A stretch of 64,000 bases of DNA, taken from Nemertoderma westbladi (Eukaryota; Xenacoelomorpha; Nemertodermatida; Nemertodermatidae). Location: assembly GCA_032718475.1 (NCBI GenBank), contig JAUCBJ010009147.1:1-64000 (forward strand). Reading direction: 5' to 3'. The translations under genes and the position numbers were made by a program. Of this stretch, positions 63,634 through 64,000 are shown one piece after another (the first letter of the stretch is position 1; every line of letters begins with the position of its first letter). A model generated the notes under the pieces. That model did not search any database. It saw only the letters and a program-made list of their open reading frames with translations, and was not told where the DNA came from.

Positions 63634-64000
63634 TAATATAATGAATAATTAACACACATAAATGAAAATAAGTATTTGTTTAATTTATTTAGTATTTTTT
63701 AGGTCAGATAGAAAGGCATAGAATACGTGCTCATATTTTAGTATTTCATAGATTTTATTCTTATATTATGTCCCGCATTAGTAACATGATGTTGTTTCTA
63801 TTTCAGAAGAATATTATTCTTGGATGCCGCCCAGAAATCAATTAGCCAACTATGGTAATATACCAAACAGCAATCAGTTATCTTACCATCCAGGACAACA
63901 GCGTCCCGAGAGACAACAACGTCCGTTCTTTGGGTACAATAGCTTCCAGTATGAGGGACCCTGCAGCAGTGGTCCATTACCGAGATACAGACACTCTACC
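18405..64000 (+). CDS. MBD5/MBD6-like gene, eight exons visible, open at both ends
   Basis: Joining 18405-18557, 19172-19244, 19494-19729, 24216-24423, 54526-54803, 55458-56482, 56816-57219 and 63807-64000 gives 857 codons without a stop, with matching phase at all seven junctions and GT/AG borders throughout. The first exon carries the second half of an MBD5/6-type domain. In mammals MBD5 and MBD6 do not recognise methylated CpG. Their MBD contacts the BAP1 deubiquitinase (PR-DUB) complex, and Drosophila six-banded is related. I infer a nuclear chromatin role. The remainder is Pro/Gln/Ser-rich, as in the family. The first half of the MBD, the start codon and the 3' end are missing from the model. 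The gene spans more than 45 kb, largely because of a 30-kb satellite-filled intron. Confidence 0.75.
18735..18763 (+). repeat. Run of 29 G in intron
   Basis: Twenty-nine consecutive G on the sense strand, about 180 bp after the donor of the MBD exon. It could form G-quadruplex DNA/RNA. The length is prone to sequencing error. Confidence 0.9.
19172..19244 (+). CDS. Exon b: end of MBD region (boundaries tentative)
   Basis: A 73-nt candidate encoding VGSDMVCPCDPDTNVCSILK and LINI, chosen because TTTTCCAAG gives a phase-0 acceptor and ATCG/GTTGGT leaves the single base required by the next exon. The D-T-N-x-C-x-x-L pattern may correspond to the D-x-T-K-L-C segment that follows the MBD in vertebrate MBD5/6. 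The donor is weak, and other acceptors upstream (19,095 or 19,107) would change phase. Confidence 0.45.
19494..19729 (+). CDS. Exon c: Ser/acidic-rich linker
   Basis: The acceptor is ATCATTCAG and the donor ACC/GTAAGT is perfect; 236 nt. It begins YNNGKPSSPFLLEGKPSS, continues through an acidic stretch (SETESECSDLDDLDGDVCDP) and ends STATSIQQHKVVT. No domain was recognised. Low complexity and acidic clusters are compatible with a disordered linker. Confidence 0.65.
20507..20645. repeat. Long imperfect hairpin
   Basis: AAATCACAAGCT, AAAAATGTAGCTGTGGAGAG, AACTTTAAT and TTTCTGAGACAG are followed by CTCTGTCTCAGAAA, ATTAAAGTTCTCTCCGC, AGCTACATTTTTAGC and GTGATTT. The arms are about 60-65 nt with small indels and nearly no loop. 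It is non-coding, and the minus-strand open frame across it is not believed. Confidence 0.8.
21975..22516 (+). repeat. Four tandem copies of a ~145-bp unit
   Basis: Copies start at 21975, 22117, 22263 and about 22410. Each has CTAACATTCTCGCTATGGGG, TTTCTGATGTCAGTTTTCAC, ACATAAATCTAGTCTGTCTG and a CTGTCAGTCAGTCTGTC tail. No frame stays open through the copies. Confidence 0.9.
22695..22749. repeat. Perfect 17-bp-arm hairpin containing TGACGTCCA
   Basis: ATGACGTCCACTGCACG (22695-22711) and its exact complement (22733-22749) flank a 21-nt loop. The TGACGT cores resemble half-palindromes of CRE/bZIP sites, but no regulatory role is shown. Confidence 0.85.
22838..23075. repeat. AT-rich foldback element
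   Basis: The left arm AGTTCTACAACATTAGTAGA plus GCTAGTGATTTTTTGCTAGC is the imperfect complement of the right arm ACTAGCTAGTAAAAAATACT plus TCTACTAAGGTTCTAGAA. The core is repeated CTAGCTAGTA. It is probably a small MITE. The ends are imprecise. Confidence 0.6.
24216..24423 (+). CDS. Exon d: before the satellite-filled intron
   Basis: The acceptor is CATTTTATAG and the donor CGAG/GTAGGT; 208 nt, entering in phase 0 and leaving one base. It encodes ESLSTCNPQPPPSKFVLPVV, an Ala-rich patch and later QILMPRIGNITDSQLIMCCR. No family match beyond the gene context. Its one-base overhang fits exon e exactly, across 30 kb of repeat. Confidence 0.68.
24424..24808. other. 5' unique part of intron 4
   Basis: 385 bp between the donor of exon d and the first satellite unit. 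A poly-C patch lies near 24,524-24,535. Nothing else is recognised. Confidence 0.7.
30475..43600 (+). repeat. Higher-order duplications within the satellite, period ~4,453 bp
   Basis: Rare variants mark large copied blocks. An A-insertion marker (AAAAAACAACTCC) at 31174 and 31866 recurs at 35627 and 36319, an offset of exactly 4,453. TAAGACTCC at 32361 recurs at 36814 (4,453). TACAACATCC at 34426 recurs at 38879 (4,453) and 43346 (4,467). AATAAAAACTAC and AGAAATAATC give the same offsets. A shorter 692-bp duplication (31174 to 31866, 35627 to 36319) is nested inside. Other partial block copies occur before 30.4 kb and after 43.6 kb with different offsets. Confidence 0.85.
54059..54158. other. 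Assembly gap (100 N) in the satellite
   Basis: Exactly 100 N with satellite on both sides. This is a conventional placeholder length, so the true amount of missing array is unknown. Confidence 0.98.
54495..54499 (+). promoter_or_regulatory. Candidate splice branch point of intron 4
   Basis: CTCAC, fitting the yUnAy branch consensus, lies 28 nt (from its A) before exon e and is followed by an unbroken T-rich tract. It sits in the only ~40 bp of unique sequence between satellite and exon, so the whole 3' splice signal is outside the array. Confidence 0.45.
54526..54803 (+). CDS. Exon e: after the satellite-filled intron
   Basis: The acceptor is a strong TATTTTATTTTTATATTTTAG tract and the donor is AAG/GTTAGT; 278 nt. 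It encodes a Leu/Ala-rich, probably helical segment (AIAARLLSGHLPCLLGGLLS, EWQRWLAVLPSSFNRLTAAV, ASRRLSNLAALVIEKSGVK). The GC content is far higher than the flanks, which supports coding. It is not a signal peptide: translation from the ATG at 54486 would read through the intron end. Confidence 0.75.
54804..55457. other. Intron 5
   Basis: A 654-bp AT-rich intron with GTTAGT donor and ATTTTAG acceptor. No other feature was recognised. Confidence 0.7.
55458..56482 (+). CDS. Exon f: Pro/Gln/Ser/Tyr-rich low-complexity exon
   Basis: The acceptor is TTATTATTTTAG and the donor CCCAG/GTAACA; 1,025 nt, phase 0 in and two bases out. It encodes STCQKPLHLQIQTSNQRPVN followed by repeated RPPYPSPF and RPPYPTPF motifs, then a long run of Q, P, S and Y (for example PSPSYAFPHHQSPSPYQQQL). 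Proline-rich disorder of this kind follows the MBD in MBD5/6 proteins. The main frame opens at the splice acceptor. An in-frame start at 55533 is not required. Confidence 0.85.
56483..56815. other. Intron 6
   Basis: A 333-bp T-rich intron with GTAACA donor and TACACAG acceptor. No other feature was seen. Confidence 0.75.
56816..57219 (+). CDS. Exon g: Gln-rich coiled-coil-like exon
   Basis: The acceptor is CATACACAG and the donor TTTG/GTGAGT is strong; 404 nt, taking one base and leaving one. It encodes RLNRATDNQSPNPLQLLMIL, then FNLMQQQQLVVQQLQQQLSS, a hydrophobic/Gln helix likely to form a coiled coil, then a His- and Gly-rich tail. The upstream boundary is fixed by AG + G making Arg. Confidence 0.85.
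57220..58956. other. First part of intron 7, no supported gene
   Basis: Mostly AT-rich. A possible acceptor at 58164 (CTCTCCAG) opens a 53-codon frame (58166-58327), but its phase does not fit the overhang of exon g. Near 58,838 GGGTGTTCCATAATGATTGCC looks like a transposon terminus, with no partner identified. Confidence 0.5.
58712..58729 (+). repeat. (TG)n microsatellite
   Basis: Nine uninterrupted TG dinucleotides in intron 7. Confidence 0.9.
59127..59142 (-). other. Histone-mRNA-type 3' stem-loop look-alike
   Basis: Read on the minus strand: GGCCCT, TTTA, AGGGCC, a 6-bp stem with a 4-nt loop, as in replication-dependent histone mRNAs. It is preceded by ACCCAAATC and lies 23 nt after a TAA stop. 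A purine element (GGGAAAGAAA) is about 45 nt downstream, further than usual for the U7-binding site. No histone C-terminus is encoded upstream, so this may be a relic or chance. Confidence 0.35.
59166..59315 (-). other. 49-codon minus-strand frame, unknown
   Basis: Ends ...AIFDDSEEKRMVDRIRDVTF followed by REGRDSVA and TAA, inside the loop of the foldback element. It is charged and protein-like, and matches no family I recognise. It could be a degraded transposon frame. It is reported only because a histone-like stem-loop follows the stop. Confidence 0.2.
59797..59892 (+). repeat. (TATG)n microsatellite
   Basis: About 24 copies of TATG/GTAT, with a few TTTG variants at the right end. The Met-Tyr-Val-Cys style open frame over it is an artefact of the repeat. 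Confidence 0.95.
60429..60653 (+). pseudogene. C-terminal tail of a non-LTR (LINE) reverse transcriptase
   Basis: It encodes RREDQPVHNLVLWQPHGVNK, then GQPMTFLRRILKDTGLEDAD, DLANVMGDRELWRRN and a stop at 60653. The order QP-[IV]-x-x-LVLW, G-x-P-x-T-[FY], L-x-x-DTGL, [LV]-x-x-x-M-x-DR-x-x-WR is the conserved end of many animal non-LTR retrotransposon proteins. Everything upstream (endonuclease, RT palm) is absent. The 5' break coincides closely with the inner edge of the foldback arm at 60451, so the fragment was probably captured or truncated there. Confidence 0.75.
60654..61177. other. Non-coding interior of the foldback element
   Basis: Contains an AT repeat of GATAATAATTATTATGAAATA-like units (about 60,870-60,950). 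The rest is unrecognised. Confidence 0.5.
61178..61462 (-). mobile_element. tRNA-derived SINE
   Basis: On the minus strand the head reads CCTTGGTGTAGTGGTTGCAT and later GTGGGTTCGATCCTCAC. That gives a good A box (TGGTGTAGTGG), a B box (GGTTCGATCC) and a 5-bp T-stem, with CCTTGG/CCAAGG ends that pair. Four extra bases between T-stem and acceptor, and no convincing anticodon arm, exclude a functional tRNA. A ~200-bp body follows down to a T-rich end near 61,178. The SINE family is unknown. Confidence 0.55.
61600..62150. repeat. Three to four imperfect tandem copies of a ~150-bp unit
   Basis: Each copy has TTTCAGACATTTCGCTCTCT, TAGCGGCAAACTGGAGAACT, GGTCTAGTACAT, TGCCAAGTTTCAGCTTGTA and GGATTAAAA in that order. 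The TAGCG landmarks lie at about 61701, 61846 and 61998. The open frame across 61,592-61,927 follows the repeat and has no family match. Confidence 0.7.
62629..63030. mobile_element. ~227-bp MITE inserted in the right arm of the foldback element
   Basis: The arms begin GAATTTTAGTGATAATGTAG and end with the exact complement at 63030. With the inner retroposon removed they pair for about 80 bp (GGCTTTCAACT, TACTGTACTGTAGGAT, AATAATAATGAATGGAGA, GGACCCAACTA) with two or three mismatches. The intact left arm (60,340-60,360) shows the empty site. No coding capacity. Confidence 0.8.
62679..62837 (-). mobile_element. Poly(A)-tailed retroposon with 16-bp target duplication
   Basis: A 159-bp insert beginning with 24 T (its poly(A) tail on the minus strand) is flanked by identical TACTGTACTGTAGGAT at 62663-62678 and 62838-62853. 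A long duplication plus a poly(A) tail is the mark of target-primed reverse transcription by a LINE machinery. The AT-rich body matches no family I recognise. Confidence 0.8.
63559..63586 (+). mobile_element. Helitron-like 3' terminus
   Basis: The hairpin GGCGCGC, GAA, GCGCGCC is followed 7 nt later by CTAG and then T. Helitrons end in a GC-rich hairpin, a short spacer and CTRR, inserting between A and T. The outer bases ACTAGCAA/TTGCTAGT (63547-63554 and 63580-63587) also pair. No 5' end (TC) or Rep/helicase gene was found, so this would be a non-autonomous or truncated copy. Confidence 0.5.
63587..63633 (+). repeat. (TAA)n microsatellite
   Basis: About 15 TAA/AAT triplets directly abut the Helitron-like CTAG end, about 170 bp before exon h. 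Confidence 0.95.
63807..64000 (+). CDS. Exon h: continues past the window edge
   Basis: The acceptor is GTTTCTATTTCAG. The first two bases join the overhanging G of exon g to make Glu, followed by EYYSWMPPRNQLANYGNIPN and, at the end, EGPCSSGPLPRYRHST. It is open to the last base, with no donor. Aromatic/Pro/Gln-rich composition matches exon f. Confidence 0.8.

Overview
The window is eukaryotic, AT-rich, intron-containing and full of transposon debris. It has no operons, no ribosome-binding sites and no CRISPR array. Recurrent short words (taggcctac, TACCGGTA, CTGTC), a Ty3/gypsy element, several foldback elements, a tRNA-derived SINE, a LINE tail and one large multi-exon gene point to an invertebrate animal. 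I cannot place it more precisely from the sequence.

Positions 1-18,404 are intergenic or 5'-flanking DNA. From left to right they hold: a foldback element at the left edge; locally duplicated AT-rich DNA (1.8-4.2 kb); a foldback built of TTACTGCAGTAA units (5.3-5.7 kb); a 5'-truncated Ty3/gypsy retrotransposon with a long intact pol frame and a 3' LTR (5.93-11.7 kb); a perfect 61-bp GC-rich palindrome (13.27 kb); AT tandem repeats; and a nested transposon complex (14.4-17.7 kb). In that complex a 1.2-kb element with a 9-bp target duplication sits inside a hAT-like element with an 8-bp target duplication, which in turn sits between inverted arrays of a GAACTTTGTTCC motif.

From 18,405 to the right edge, one plus-strand gene can be followed through eight exons whose splice phases all agree (857 codons, both ends open). 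Its first visible exon encodes the second half of an MBD5/MBD6-type methyl-CpG-binding-like domain with the CKCGLPCPL signature. Later exons encode a Pro/Gln/Ser-rich low-complexity protein. The start and the first half of the MBD were not found, and the 3' end lies beyond the window.

The outstanding feature is intron 4 of this gene (24,424-54,525). About 98% of it is one uninterrupted 20-bp minisatellite, nearly 29.7 kb and roughly 1,480 copies, broken only by a 100-N assembly gap. It starts about 385 bp after the splice donor and stops about 40 bp before the acceptor. It carries a higher-order structure with 4,453-bp and 692-bp offsets. The canonical sense unit lacks GT and ATG, so it offers neither splice donors nor start codons, which may explain how it is tolerated inside a transcribed gene.

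Intron 7 (57,220-63,806) is a second transposon nest. It holds a foldback element with a histone-type hairpin inside, a 3.3-kb inverted-repeat element containing a LINE tail, a SINE and approximately 150-bp tandem repeats, a MITE inserted in one arm that itself received a poly(A)-tailed retroposon with a 16-bp target duplication, and a Helitron-like 3' end just before the last exon.
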